From the NCBI RefSeq assembly GCF_031458075.1, contig NZ_JAVDXT010000001.1:930001-994000 (forward strand): 64,000 nt of DNA. Reading direction: 5' to 3'. The notes beneath the pieces were generated by a model, which did not search any database, was not told where the DNA came from, and saw only the letters and a program-made list of their open reading frames with translations. The translations under genes were made by a program, and so were the position numbers. The DNA is from Rhodoferax_B ferrireducens_A (GTDB taxonomy: Bacteria; Pseudomonadota; Gammaproteobacteria; Burkholderiales; Burkholderiaceae_C). This document shows positions 17,080 through 24,718 of the stretch, piece after piece (the stretch's first letter is position 1; each line of letters starts with the position of its first letter).

Positions 17080-17889
17080 ATGCACATGGGCTCCGAAATA
17101 GGTGGCACTTCGGCCGCTGAATGTGCCATTCTTGAGCGGCGAATGACGGGCCATGTGGCGCTTATCACGGGCGGTGGCAGTGGGATAGGCAGGGCAACTG
17201 CGTTGCGGATGGCGGCCGAAGGCGCCGACGGGATTGTCATCGCTGGTCGCCGTGTTACAGACGGCGAAGCGGTTGCGGCCGAGTGCCGTTCGCTAGGAGC
17301 TAAAGCCCGCTACGTCCAGACCGACGTAACACGAGAAGAAGACGTCGCACGGGCGGTGCAGACTGCGGTTGGTGAGTTTGGTCGTCTGACCGTGGCGTTC
17401 AATAACGCCGGGGTACAGGAACGGCGAGCCCCCCTGGAGGCGCAGCGCATGGAAACATACAAGACTGTGTTTGATTCGAACGTCGGTTCGGTCTTCTTGT
17501 GTCTGAAGCACCAAATCGATGCGATGCTCCAAGAGGGTGGCGGACGGATTGTGGTGAATGCGTCCGTGAGCGGTATTCGAAACCCCAATCCCGGCCTCAG
17601 TCTATATTCCGCCTCCAAAGCGGCTGTGATTTCGCTGGTGCGGTCGGCCGCCATGGAAAACGCCCCGCGGGGTATTCGCATCAACGCAGTCGCGCCAGGT
17701 CGGGTGTTGACGGACATGATGCTGGCTTCGGGTATTGCCGACATGGCGAGCGTGGCAGCGGGCCTTCCCCTGCGCCGAATGGGGCAGCCTCACGAGGTGG
17801 CCGAGGCCGTCATCTGGCTTGCTTCCGATGCCTCCTCCTACATCGTCGGCCATATTTTGTCGGCTGACGGTGGATTCCTCGCGAGTTGA
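17080..17889 (+). CDS. Short-chain dehydrogenase/reductase (SDR)
   Basis: 269 residues from the ATG at 17080, with AAAGGA at the right distance. The classical SDR set is present: cofactor loop TGGGSGIG (30-37), NNAG (108-111), catalytic Tyr176 and Lys180 in YSASK, Ser in NASVSG, and a C-terminal SADGGF. The Arg after the GIG loop (AGRR) fits either NAD or NADP. Residues 1-22 are an N-terminal extension. It likely oxidises or reduces a small alcohol or ketone whose presence is sensed by the divergent MarR protein. Confidence 0.92.
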   Translation: MHMGSEIGGTSAAECAILERRMTGHVALITGGGSGIGRATALRMAAEGADGIVIAGRRVTDGEAVAAECRSLGAKARYVQTDVTREEDVARAVQTAVGEFGRLTVAFNNAGVQERRAPLEAQRMETYKTVFDSNVGSVFLCLKHQIDAMLQEGGGRIVVNASVSGIRNPNPGLSLYSASKAAVISLVRSAAMENAPRGIRINAVAPGRVLTDMMLASGIADMASVAAGLPLRRMGQPHEVAEAVIWLASDASSYIVGHILSADGGFLAS

Positions 17890-18072
17890 TAGCGACCGAA
17901 ATCAAATGGTCAAGCGCGGCGTCATCAGCTTCACGTCGTGCGCACATCCGATGCCGCTGCAACCACTGCGCCGTTCAGGCCGGGCAGAGGGGATTTGCCA
18001 CCAGTGCGTGCCCCACGGTGCGCTGTTTTGGCCGCGTTTCATGGCACTGACCCCCATGCCCGGCCAGCGGCG

Positions 18073-18101
18073 TTGATTCTGGTTGTCTATACAGCTATGA
18101 T
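18073..18101 (+). promoter_or_regulatory. Sigma70-type promoter of the ornithine cyclodeaminase-family gene
   Basis: TTGATT (18073-18078), 17-base spacer, TATGAT (18096-18101). It sits about 62 bases before the start codon in the 273-base gap 17890-18162, which otherwise shows nothing I can name. Confidence 0.65.
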
Positions 18102-18162
18102 TTGCGCGGCCCGTCCGTCTACGGCCCAGCACCCCACCGCCCGATCTGGAAAGCCCCTCCCC

Positions 18163-19176
18163 ATGTCCGATAGCACCGCCGAAATTTACCTGACTTATCT
18201 GAACCATCCCGATGTGCAGGCCCTGGCCCTGACGGATGCTGAAATCCTGGCCGCCGTGGAGCAGGCTCTGCATGCCCAGGGCAACCAGCAGACCACCATC
18301 GAGCCGCGCATGCACCTGGTACCCGAGAAGGACTACCCGGGCCATTTCAATGTGCTGCGCGGCTACATCCGCCCCATGGGCCTGGCCGGGGTGAAGGTGG
18401 TGGGCGACTTCTACCGTAACTATGAGATCGGCCTGCCGTCCGAGCTGGCGGTGCTGAACCTGTTCAACCCGAAGAACGGCTCGCCCATCGCCATCATCGA
18501 CGCGTCGGACCTGACCGATATGCGCACCGGCGCCATCACTGCCCTGGGCGCCAAGCACCTGGCGCGCAAGAACTCGAAGATCCTGGGCCATATCGGTGCG
18601 CGTGGCACCTCGTACTGGAATGTGCGGCTGCTGGATTCGATCTACGACTTCGACGAGATCCGCGTGCATTCGCGCCGGCCCGAGAGCCGCAACGCGTTTG
18701 CGGCCAAGCTGGAAAAAGACCTGGGCAAGAAGATCACCGTGACCACCGACTGGGAGTCCTGCGTGCGCGGCGCCGACATCGTGGTCGAGGCCTCGCGGCT
18801 GGAGAAGCCCGAGCCCCTGCTGAAGACCGAGTGGATCAAGAAGGGCGCTTGCGTGATTCCCTATGGCACCATGAGCGCGGTCGAGCTGTCGCTGACCGAC
18901 ATCATGGACAAGATGGTGATGGACGACTGGGGCCAGGCCAAGGCCGGACCGCTGGGCGCGCTGCGCGCCCACGTGGACGCAGGCAAGTTGTCGGAGCAGA
19001 CTCTGCATGCCGAACTCGGCCAGATCGTCGCCGGCCTGAAGCCGGGCCGCGCAAGCGACGCAGAGACCAATCTGTTCTGGCACCGCGGCCTTTCTTTGTC
19101 GGACATTGCATTGGGCGCCTTCATGCTGGAGAAAGCCCAGCGCATGGGCCTGGGCCAGCGCCTGCGTTTCCGCTAG
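18163..19176 (+). CDS. Ornithine cyclodeaminase / mu-crystallin family protein
   Basis: 337 residues from the ATG at 18163, with GGAAAG upstream; the frame is open further upstream but lacks family similarity. Family landmarks are an N-terminal TIEPRMHL block, KVVGDFYRNYEIGLPSE, the substrate segment DASDLTDMRTGAITALGAKHLA, and a Rossmann stretch ILGHIGARGTSYWN in place of the usual GxGxQ. Family members include ornithine cyclodeaminase, alanine dehydrogenase, ketimine reductase and opine-type enzymes, so the substrate is not defined. The ABC-transporter operon downstream has its own promoter, 43 bases after this stop. Confidence 0.88.
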   Translation: MSDSTAEIYLTYLNHPDVQALALTDAEILAAVEQALHAQGNQQTTIEPRMHLVPEKDYPGHFNVLRGYIRPMGLAGVKVVGDFYRNYEIGLPSELAVLNLFNPKNGSPIAIIDASDLTDMRTGAITALGAKHLARKNSKILGHIGARGTSYWNVRLLDSIYDFDEIRVHSRRPESRNAFAAKLEKDLGKKITVTTDWESCVRGADIVVEASRLEKPEPLLKTEWIKKGACVIPYGTMSAVELSLTDIMDKMVMDDWGQAKAGPLGALRAHVDAGKLSEQTLHAELGQIVAGLKPGRASDAETNLFWHRGLSLSDIALGAFMLEKAQRMGLGQRLRFR

Positions 19177-19218
19177 GCTGTAGCGGCTACCGGGTGTTTT
19201 GGCACTGCGGGGCCGAAT

Positions 19219-19236
19219 TTGGCATGAACTCTGCAT
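19219..19236 (+). promoter_or_regulatory. Candidate sigma54 promoter of the betaine-type transport and lyase operon
   Basis: TGGCATGAACTCTGCA (19220-19235) has GG and GC twelve bases apart, matching TGGCAY-N5-TTGCA except at one -12 position. No clear NtrC site lies upstream, so the activator is unknown. Confidence 0.55.
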
Positions 19237-19253
19237 GCGTGCTTATCGCAATG

Positions 19254-19265
19254 TTGTATATACAA
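19254..19265. promoter_or_regulatory. Perfect 12-base palindrome, GntR-like operator candidate
   Basis: TTGTATATACAA resembles the TTGTATACAA-type operators of FCD-class GntR regulators. It lies just downstream of the expected start from the sigma54-like promoter, where a repressor would block transcription. No regulator gene is adjacent. Confidence 0.45.
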
Positions 19266-19357
19266 GTTGATTTTTTAACTTAAGACGTGGCCGGCACGGC
19301 TGGATGTGTCGGTAGTATTCGCTTTTTTTCTGTTCTCACCTTTTTCTGGAGTTCACC

Positions 19358-20239
19358 ATGCGATTGAAGAAACTTTTGGCTGTCTCTGCATGGGCGCTGG
19401 CCGCCGTGCTGCCGCTCGCGTCCCAGGCCCAGCAGGCGCTGCGCGTGGGGTCGAAGAACTTCACCGAACAGTTTGTGCTGGCGGAAATCTATGCCCAGGC
19501 CCTGGAAGCCGCGGGCATCAAGACCGAGAAGAAACTCAACCTGGGCGGCACGCTGATTGCGCAAAAAGCCATGGAGGAGAAGCAGATCGATTTCTACCCC
19601 GAGTACACCGGCACCATGCTGTTGGCCGTGCTGAAGGCCGAGCCCATGACCAACCCCAAGGCGGTGTACGACAAGGTCAAGGAGGCCTACGCCAAGATGG
19701 GTTTTGTGCTGCTGAACCAGTCGAACCTGAACAATGGCTATGTGATGGTGGTGCGGCCTGAAACCGCGCAAAAGTACAAGCTGGAAACCCTTTCCGACCT
19801 GACCAAGGTGGCCAAGGAGCTGAAGATCGGCGCCGGCCCCGAGTTCCGTGACCGCAAGGACGGCCTGCCCGGCCTGAAAGCCAAGTACGACATGGTGTTC
19901 GGCGAAGACCTGCAAATGGCCATCGGCCTGCGCTACCAGGCGCTGAAGAACGACCAGATCCAGGTCGTCAACGGCTACTCCACCGACGGCCTGATCAGCG
20001 CCATGAAGCTCAAGCGCCTGCGCGACGACAAGAGTCTGTGGCCGCCGTATTTTGTGGTGCCGGTGATCCGCCGCGAAGCGCTGGACGCCAACCCCAAGGT
20101 CGGCGAAGTGTTGAACCGCGTGAGCGCGCTGCTGGACGAAACCAGCATGGCCCAGATGAACTACCAGGTGGACGGCGAGAAGCTCGAACCCAAGGACGTG
20201 GCCCACGACTTCCTGAAGGCCAAGGGCCTGGTCAAGTAA
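19358..20239 (+). CDS. OpuAC/OsmX-type substrate-binding protein of a quaternary-amine ABC transporter
   Basis: 293 residues. The signal peptide (1-25) ends SQAQ. The mature protein starts ALRVGSKNFTEQFVLAEIYAQ, the hallmark of the glycine-betaine/choline/carnitine family, and continues with NLGGTLIAQKAM, DFYPEYTGT and the hinge VVNGYSTDGLI. These proteins bind trimethylammonium groups in an aromatic cage. The same family includes the ergothioneine-binding domain of EgtUV. It is the first gene of a five-gene operon that contains a lyase-family enzyme, which points to a catabolic rather than purely osmoprotective substrate. Confidence 0.9.
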   Translation: MRLKKLLAVSAWALAAVLPLASQAQQALRVGSKNFTEQFVLAEIYAQALEAAGIKTEKKLNLGGTLIAQKAMEEKQIDFYPEYTGTMLLAVLKAEPMTNPKAVYDKVKEAYAKMGFVLLNQSNLNNGYVMVVRPETAQKYKLETLSDLTKVAKELKIGAGPEFRDRKDGLPGLKAKYDMVFGEDLQMAIGLRYQALKNDQIQVVNGYSTDGLISAMKLKRLRDDKSLWPPYFVVPVIRREALDANPKVGEVLNRVSALLDETSMAQMNYQVDGEKLEPKDVAHDFLKAKGLVK

Positions 20240-20246
20240 GTCGGCC

Positions 20247-21770
20247 ATGGCATGCGAGGTTGGCGAACAGTGGCTGGGTATCGATGAGCTGGTACGGGTA
20301 GCCCGCGAGCGCGAGCCGGTGGCACTGGCCCCGGGGGCGCGGGGCCGGGTGGTGGCTGCGCGCCAGGTGGTCGAGCGCCTGGCGGCATCGGGCCAGCCGG
20401 TCTACGGCCTGAACTCGGCCCTGGGGGCGAACACTGGCGCGGTGCTGGCCGATGGCGACCTGGAAGCCTACCAGCGCCGGGCCGTGCGGGCGCGCGCAGT
20501 GGGCGTGGGGCCGGCCTGGGACACGGCGACCGTGCGCGCCATGCAGTTCGCCCGGATTGCCGGCCTGGCGCGGGGCGGCTCGGGCATTTCGCCGGCGGTG
20601 CTGGATGCTTGCATCGCCTTGCTGAACCACCAGGTCCATCCGCAGGTACCCCGCATGGGGTCCATCAGCGTGGCCGATTTGCCCCAGTTGTCGCACCTGG
20701 CCTTGCCCTTGTTTGGCGAGGGCCAGGCCGAATGGCAGGGCGATGTGCTGCCGGGCGCGATAGCCTTGCAGCGCGCCGGCCTGCAGCCCGTGGTGCTGGG
20801 CGCCAAGGACGGCCTGGCGCTGATCAGTGCCAACGCTGCCACCACGGCGCGCGCAGCCCTGGTGCTGCACGATGTGAGTGCGGCGCTGCACAGCTGGCTG
20901 GCGGCGATTGCGCTGGGCTTCGAGGGTTTTCGGGCCAATCTGTCGCCGCTGCACGCCGCGGCGGTAGCGGCCCGGCCAGCCACCGGGCAGATCGAGGTGG
21001 CGAGCCAGTTGCGCAGCTTGCTGCAGGGCAGCGTGCTGTGGCTGCCGGGGGCGGCGCGCCGGGTGCAAGACCCGGTGTCCATGCGGGTCGTGGCCCAGGT
21101 GCATGGTGCGGCGCTGGGCATGGTGCAATCGGCCCGGGCCCAGGTCGAAATCGAATTGAACAGTGCGGCCGACAGCCCGCTGGTGCTGGCCGACGAAGGC
21201 CTGATGCTGTCCAACGGCAACTTCCATTTGCCGGCCCTGGCGCTGTCGGTCGATGCCTGCGCGCTGGCGCTGGCGCAAACTTCCAGCATGGCGGTGGCAC
21301 GCTGCCTGCGCTTCATGTCGCCTGCGCTGACTGACCTGCCATTGCAGTTGACGCGGCATGGGCCTGCGCATTCCGGCTTTGCCGCGGTGCAGAAGACGCT
21401 GACTGCGCTGTGGTCCGAGATCCGCCTGCGTGCCAACCCGGCTTCACTGGACTTCATCCCCATCTCCGAGGGTCTGGAAGACCATGCATGCATGGCCTGG
21501 ACTGTGGTAGACAAGCTGGGTGAGCTGCTGCAGCGTGTGCACTACCTGATCGCCACCGAGCTGCTGGTCGCGGCCCAGGCGGTAGACCTGCGCGGCACGG
21601 CCACGGCCGAGATGGGCGAGGGCGCGCTGGCGGCCTATACCCGGCTGCGGGCCATCGTGCCCGTGCTGGACGAAGACCGGCCGCTGGGCCCGGACATCGA
21701 CAGCGTCTACCAGGCGGTGGCCGCGGGCCACTTCAACCTGTTCAACCTATCTCTAGCAAAGGCCGCGTGA
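20247..21770 (+). CDS. MIO-less ammonia-lyase homologue, probable ergothionase-type C-N lyase
   Basis: 507 residues with the fold of histidine/phenylalanine ammonia-lyases: VYGLNS with Tyr53, FRANLSPLHA, RVQDPVSMR, NSAADSPLV, SNGNFHLPAL and the C-terminal Glu411 in GLEDH. Where the family has an Ala-Ser-Gly triad that cyclises to the MIO electrophile, this protein reads GSISVADLPQLSH, giving Ser141-Val142-Ala143. MIO cannot form, so a classical histidine ammonia-lyase is unlikely. Ergothionase (known from Treponema denticola and a Burkholderia) is a homologue without MIO that expels trimethylamine from ergothioneine to give thiolurocanate. Lys383 and Glu411 are candidate acid/base residues. 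Its position inside a trimethylammonium-type ABC transporter operon supports a betaine substrate. The substrate assignment is inference. Confidence 0.7.
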   Translation: MACEVGEQWLGIDELVRVAREREPVALAPGARGRVVAARQVVERLAASGQPVYGLNSALGANTGAVLADGDLEAYQRRAVRARAVGVGPAWDTATVRAMQFARIAGLARGGSGISPAVLDACIALLNHQVHPQVPRMGSISVADLPQLSHLALPLFGEGQAEWQGDVLPGAIALQRAGLQPVVLGAKDGLALISANAATTARAALVLHDVSAALHSWLAAIALGFEGFRANLSPLHAAAVAARPATGQIEVASQLRSLLQGSVLWLPGAARRVQDPVSMRVVAQVHGAALGMVQSARAQVEIELNSAADSPLVLADEGLMLSNGNFHLPALALSVDACALALAQTSSMAVARCLRFMSPALTDLPLQLTRHGPAHSGFAAVQKTLTALWSEIRLRANPASLDFIPISEGLEDHACMAWTVVDKLGELLQRVHYLIATELLVAAQAVDLRGTATAEMGEGALAAYTRLRAIVPVLDEDRPLGPDIDSVYQAVAAGHFNLFNLSLAKAA

Positions 21771-21777
21771 CATTGCC

Positions 21778-22401
21778 ATGACCTGGTTTCTGCGTAACTG
21801 GCCGGATGTGCTGTATGCCCTGTGGGAGCATATTGCGATCTCTTTCACCGCTCTGGTGATCGCCTTTGCCTTGTCGCTGGCCATCGGCGTGCTGGCGGCC
21901 CGGCGTGCCCGGCTGTACGGCGCGGTGATGACGGTGTCGGGGGTTTTGTACACCATACCGACCCTGGCTTTTCTGGCCTTTCTGATTCCGCTGGTGGGGC
22001 TGGGCCGCAGCAACGCCATCATCACCATGGTGGCTTTTTCGCTGATGATTTTGATCCGCAGCGTGGCCACCGGCATCCGCGAAGTGCCTGCCGAAGTGAT
22101 AGATGCGGCGCGCGGCATGGGCATGGCGCCGCGCCAGATCCTGCGCCAGATCGAGCTGCCACTGGCCTTGCCACTGATCGTGGCCGGCCTGCGGGTATCG
22201 GCGGTGACGGTGATCAGCGTGACGGTGGTGGCCGCCTATGTCAATGCCGGCGGGCTGGGCACGCTGATCTTCAACGGCATTGCCAGCGACCACCCGGCCA
22301 AGATCTGGGCCGGTGCGCTCACAGCCTGCGCACTGGCGGTGACCGTCGACCTGCTGCTGGCCTGGCTCGAGCGCCGCCTTAAAGCCGGCCACGCGGCCTG
22401 A
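21778..22401 (+). CDS. ABC transporter permease, OpuCB/YehW type (first)
   Basis: 207 residues, about five to six membrane helices. The binding-protein-dependent permease EAA loop appears as EVIDAARGMGMAPRQILRQIELPLALPLIVAGLR. It starts eight bases after the lyase stop and is followed 16 bases later by a second, related permease. The pair would form a heterodimeric channel for the substrate captured by the OpuAC-type protein. Confidence 0.93.
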   Translation: MTWFLRNWPDVLYALWEHIAISFTALVIAFALSLAIGVLAARRARLYGAVMTVSGVLYTIPTLAFLAFLIPLVGLGRSNAIITMVAFSLMILIRSVATGIREVPAEVIDAARGMGMAPRQILRQIELPLALPLIVAGLRVSAVTVISVTVVAAYVNAGGLGTLIFNGIASDHPAKIWAGALTACALAVTVDLLLAWLERRLKAGHAA

Positions 22402-22417
22402 CGCCCTAGGAATGCCC

Positions 22418-23062
22418 ATGCTTGCCGATACCTGGAACTACCTGCTCGCCCACCCCGCCCAGTTCTCCCGGGCGCTGTGGGTGCACATCACGCTGTCGGC
22501 CTCGGCCCTGTTCCTGGCCGCCGCCATCAGCATTCCCGCCGGGATTGCGGTGGCGCGGCGCAGCAACTGGTCGCTGGCGGTGGTGAACATCGCCAATGTG
22601 GCGCGCACCCTGCCTTCGCTGGCGGTGCTGGCGCTGGTCATGCCGCTGCTGGGCACCGGCTTTGCGCCGGCCTTGTTTGCGTTGACCCTGATCGCCTTGC
22701 CGCCCATCGTCACGCACACCATCACTGCCATGCGCGGCGTGGATGCGGATGTGGTGGACGCTGCCATCGGTATGGGCATGACGCGCTCTGCCTTGCTGTG
22801 GCAGGTGGAGTTGCCAATGGCGCTGCCGGTGATCTTTGCGGGCCTGCGCACGGGCGCGGTACAGGTGATCTCGGGTGCGGTGCTGGCGGCTTTCATCGGC
22901 GGCGGTGGGCTGGGCGACTTCATTACCGCCGGCGTTGCCATGATGGCGGTGCCGCAGCTGCTGGTGGGCGCGGTGCCGGTGGCCTTGCTGGCGCTGGCCA
23001 GCGACTTTCTTTTTGGCGCCTTGCAGCGCCGCATGACTCCCCAAGGGCTTCGCGCACCATGA
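22418..23062 (+). CDS. ABC transporter permease, OpuCB/YehY type (second)
   Basis: 214 residues from the ATG at 22418, placed six bases after AGGA; an ATG two codons earlier overlaps that site and is less likely. EAA loop: VDAAIGMGMTRSALLWQVELPMALPVIFAGLR. The stop overlaps the ATPase start (ATGA), so translation of the two is coupled. Confidence 0.93.
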   Translation: MLADTWNYLLAHPAQFSRALWVHITLSASALFLAAAISIPAGIAVARRSNWSLAVVNIANVARTLPSLAVLALVMPLLGTGFAPALFALTLIALPPIVTHTITAMRGVDADVVDAAIGMGMTRSALLWQVELPMALPVIFAGLRTGAVQVISGAVLAAFIGGGGLGDFITAGVAMMAVPQLLVGAVPVALLALASDFLFGALQRRMTPQGLRAP

Positions 23063-24003
23063 TCACACTTGAAAGCCTTACCAAGCAATTCAGCAGCGGG
23101 CAGTACGCGGTAGACCGCTTGTCCCTGACCGTGCAGACCGGCGAGATCTGTGTGCTGATCGGTCCCTCGGGCTGTGGCAAGACCACCACCATGCGCATGG
23201 TCAACCGCATGGTCGAGCCCGACAGCGGCCACATCGAAGTCGGCGGCCGCGACGTGATGCAGATCGACGCGGTGGAATTGCGCCGCTCCATCGGCTATGT
23301 GATCCAGCAGGTCGGTCTGTTTCCGCACATGACGATTGGCGAGAACGTGGCCACGGTGCCGAAAATGCTGGGTTGGGATGCAGCGCGGATTGCCAAGCGG
23401 GTGGACGAGCTGCTGGCCTTGGTACACATGGAGCCCGGCCAGTACCGCAACCGTTATCCGCGCGAGCTGTCGGGCGGTCAGAAGCAGCGTGTCGGCGTGG
23501 CCCGCGCGCTGGCGGCCGACCCGCCGGTAATGCTGATGGACGAGCCGTTTGGCGCCATCGATCCGATCACCCGCGCGAGTCTGCAAGACGAGTTCTTGCG
23601 CATCCTGCGCGAGCTGGGCAAGACCATTGTGTTCGTGACCCACGACATCGACGAAGCCATACGCATGGGCACCCGCATTGCCATCCTGCGCGCTGGCAAG
23701 GTGGTGCAGTACGACACACCTGAGCGCATCCTGGCGCAACCCGCCGATGCCTTTGTGCAGGCCTTTGTTGGCGGCGACCGCTCTTTGAAGCGGCTGTCGC
23801 TGTTGACCGTGGGAGCCTACACCCAAGCCGGAGCGGCAACTGCCGAAGCTCCGACTTTGCTGGCCAGCACGCCGTTGCGCGATGCGCTGTCGGCCATGCT
23901 GGATGCGGGCACGGGCGATGCCCACGTGGCCGATGCCCACGGCGCGCCGCAGGGCCGGGTGACCCTGGATGCCATCCGCCAGGCAGCGCGCATCGCACGT
24001 TGA
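23059..24003 (+). CDS. ABC transporter ATP-binding protein, OpuCA/YehX type
   Basis: 314 residues. Walker A is GPSGCGKTT, the Q-loop lies in VIQQVGLFPHMT, the signature is LSGGQKQRVGVARAL, Walker B is VMLMDEPFGAIDP and the switch His is in FVTHDID. The C-terminal 75 residues are shorter than the tandem CBS pair of osmosensing OpuA/OpuC ATPases, which argues against ionic-strength gating. The ATG at 23059 overlaps the upstream stop. It is the last gene of the operon, and a perfect hairpin follows directly. Confidence 0.94.
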   Translation: MITLESLTKQFSSGQYAVDRLSLTVQTGEICVLIGPSGCGKTTTMRMVNRMVEPDSGHIEVGGRDVMQIDAVELRRSIGYVIQQVGLFPHMTIGENVATVPKMLGWDAARIAKRVDELLALVHMEPGQYRNRYPRELSGGQKQRVGVARALAADPPVMLMDEPFGAIDPITRASLQDEFLRILRELGKTIVFVTHDIDEAIRMGTRIAILRAGKVVQYDTPERILAQPADAFVQAFVGGDRSLKRLSLLTVGAYTQAGAATAEAPTLLASTPLRDALSAMLDAGTGDAHVADAHGAPQGRVTLDAIRQAARIAR

Positions 24004-24037
24004 AATGCCCCGCGCATCGTGTGATGGGCGGGGCATT
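24004..24037. terminator. Perfect hairpin between convergent genes, terminator candidate
   Basis: AATGCCCCGC / GCGGGGCATT, ten-base stem starting directly after the ATPase stop. No T-run on either side, so intrinsic termination is uncertain. Confidence 0.5.
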
Positions 24038-24058
24038 GGGGGCTAGGCGAAGCAGGTT

Positions 24059-24277
24059 TTATTTGAACCAGGTGTCGTCTTTGGATTTCTTTTCCCAGTC
24101 GGACAGCTGTTTTTCAGCTTCGTCTTTGGCAATACCGTAGCGCTCCTGGATCTTGCCTGCGAGCTGGTCGCGCTTTCCGGCGATGACGTCGAGGTCATCA
24201 TCGGTCAGCTTGCCCCACTGCTCTTTGACTTTACCTGTGGCTTGTTTCCAGTTGCCTTGGATAGTGTCCCAGTTCAT
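24059..24277 (-). CDS. CsbD-family stress protein
   Basis: 72 residues, the typical CsbD size. The family signature MNWDTIQGNWKQATGKVKEQWGKL is complete, followed by DDDLDVIAGKRDQLAGKIQERYG. Highly charged, helical, soluble and intrinsically flexible; members are induced by general stress in many bacteria, function unknown. AAAGGAGA precedes the ATG. It is the last gene of a leftward stress cluster. Confidence 0.93.
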   Translation of the reverse strand: MNWDTIQGNWKQATGKVKEQWGKLTDDDLDVIAGKRDQLAGKIQERYGIAKDEAEKQLSDWEKKSKDDTWFK

Positions 24278-24318
24278 GCAAATCTCCTTTACTTGCGGTT
24301 GAAAATCAGATGTCCGGT

Positions 24319-24639
24319 TTAAGGACGGATAGAGATTTCGTTCTTCACAGCCTTCACGCCCTTGACGTTGCGGGCAATGCTTTCGGCCGTGCTCTTTTCG
24401 CGCAGGCTCTTGGCAAAGCCGGACAGCATCACGGTGCCGTTCAGGGTTTCCACGCTGATGGCCGATGCGTCGACTTCCTTGTTGTCGACAAAGCGGGCCT
24501 TCACGCTGGTGGTGATGGCGGTGTCGTCCACATAGGCGCCTACGGTTTCCTGGCCGCGGGTGACGGCACAGCCGGTGATGGTCAGCAGTGCTACAGCGGT
24601 AACGGTTGCGGCGAGGGTGTTGCGGATAGTCAGTTTCAT
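24319..24639 (-). CDS. BON-domain lipoprotein (OsmY-like)
   Basis: 106 residues. The lipobox LTITGC gives a lipid-modified Cys at about residue 24. One BON domain follows: DDTAITTSVKARFVDNKEVDAS, VETLNGTVMLSGFAKS, VKGVKAVKNEI. BON proteins associate with the outer membrane and phospholipids under osmotic stress. It is 41 bases upstream of the CsbD gene on the same strand. Confidence 0.9.
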   Translation of the reverse strand: MKLTIRNTLAATVTAVALLTITGCAVTRGQETVGAYVDDTAITTSVKARFVDNKEVDASAISVETLNGTVMLSGFAKSLREKSTAESIARNVKGVKAVKNEISIRP

Positions 24640-24718
24640 TTTTAGCTCCAGTTGGTAAGAAAAAAGGGTGAATCAATAGATGGTGATAGGCCCCACCATC
24701 CATGGGCGAAACGCGGGG

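Noticed and set aside
20247..21770. Reading the lyase homologue as HutH (histidine utilisation)
   Set aside because: The MIO triad is missing and there are no hutU, hutI or hutG genes nearby; the context is a betaine-type transporter.
22477..23058. Long N-terminal extension of the ABC ATPase frame
   Set aside because: It overlaps the second permease in another frame. The ATPase family starts at MITLESLTKQF, and the ATGA overlap at 23059 is typical of coupled genes.
19358..24003. Reading the transporter as a plain osmoprotectant system
   Set aside because: The ATPase appears to lack the tandem CBS osmosensor and the operon includes a lyase, so catabolic uptake is the simpler reading. Osmoprotection is not excluded.
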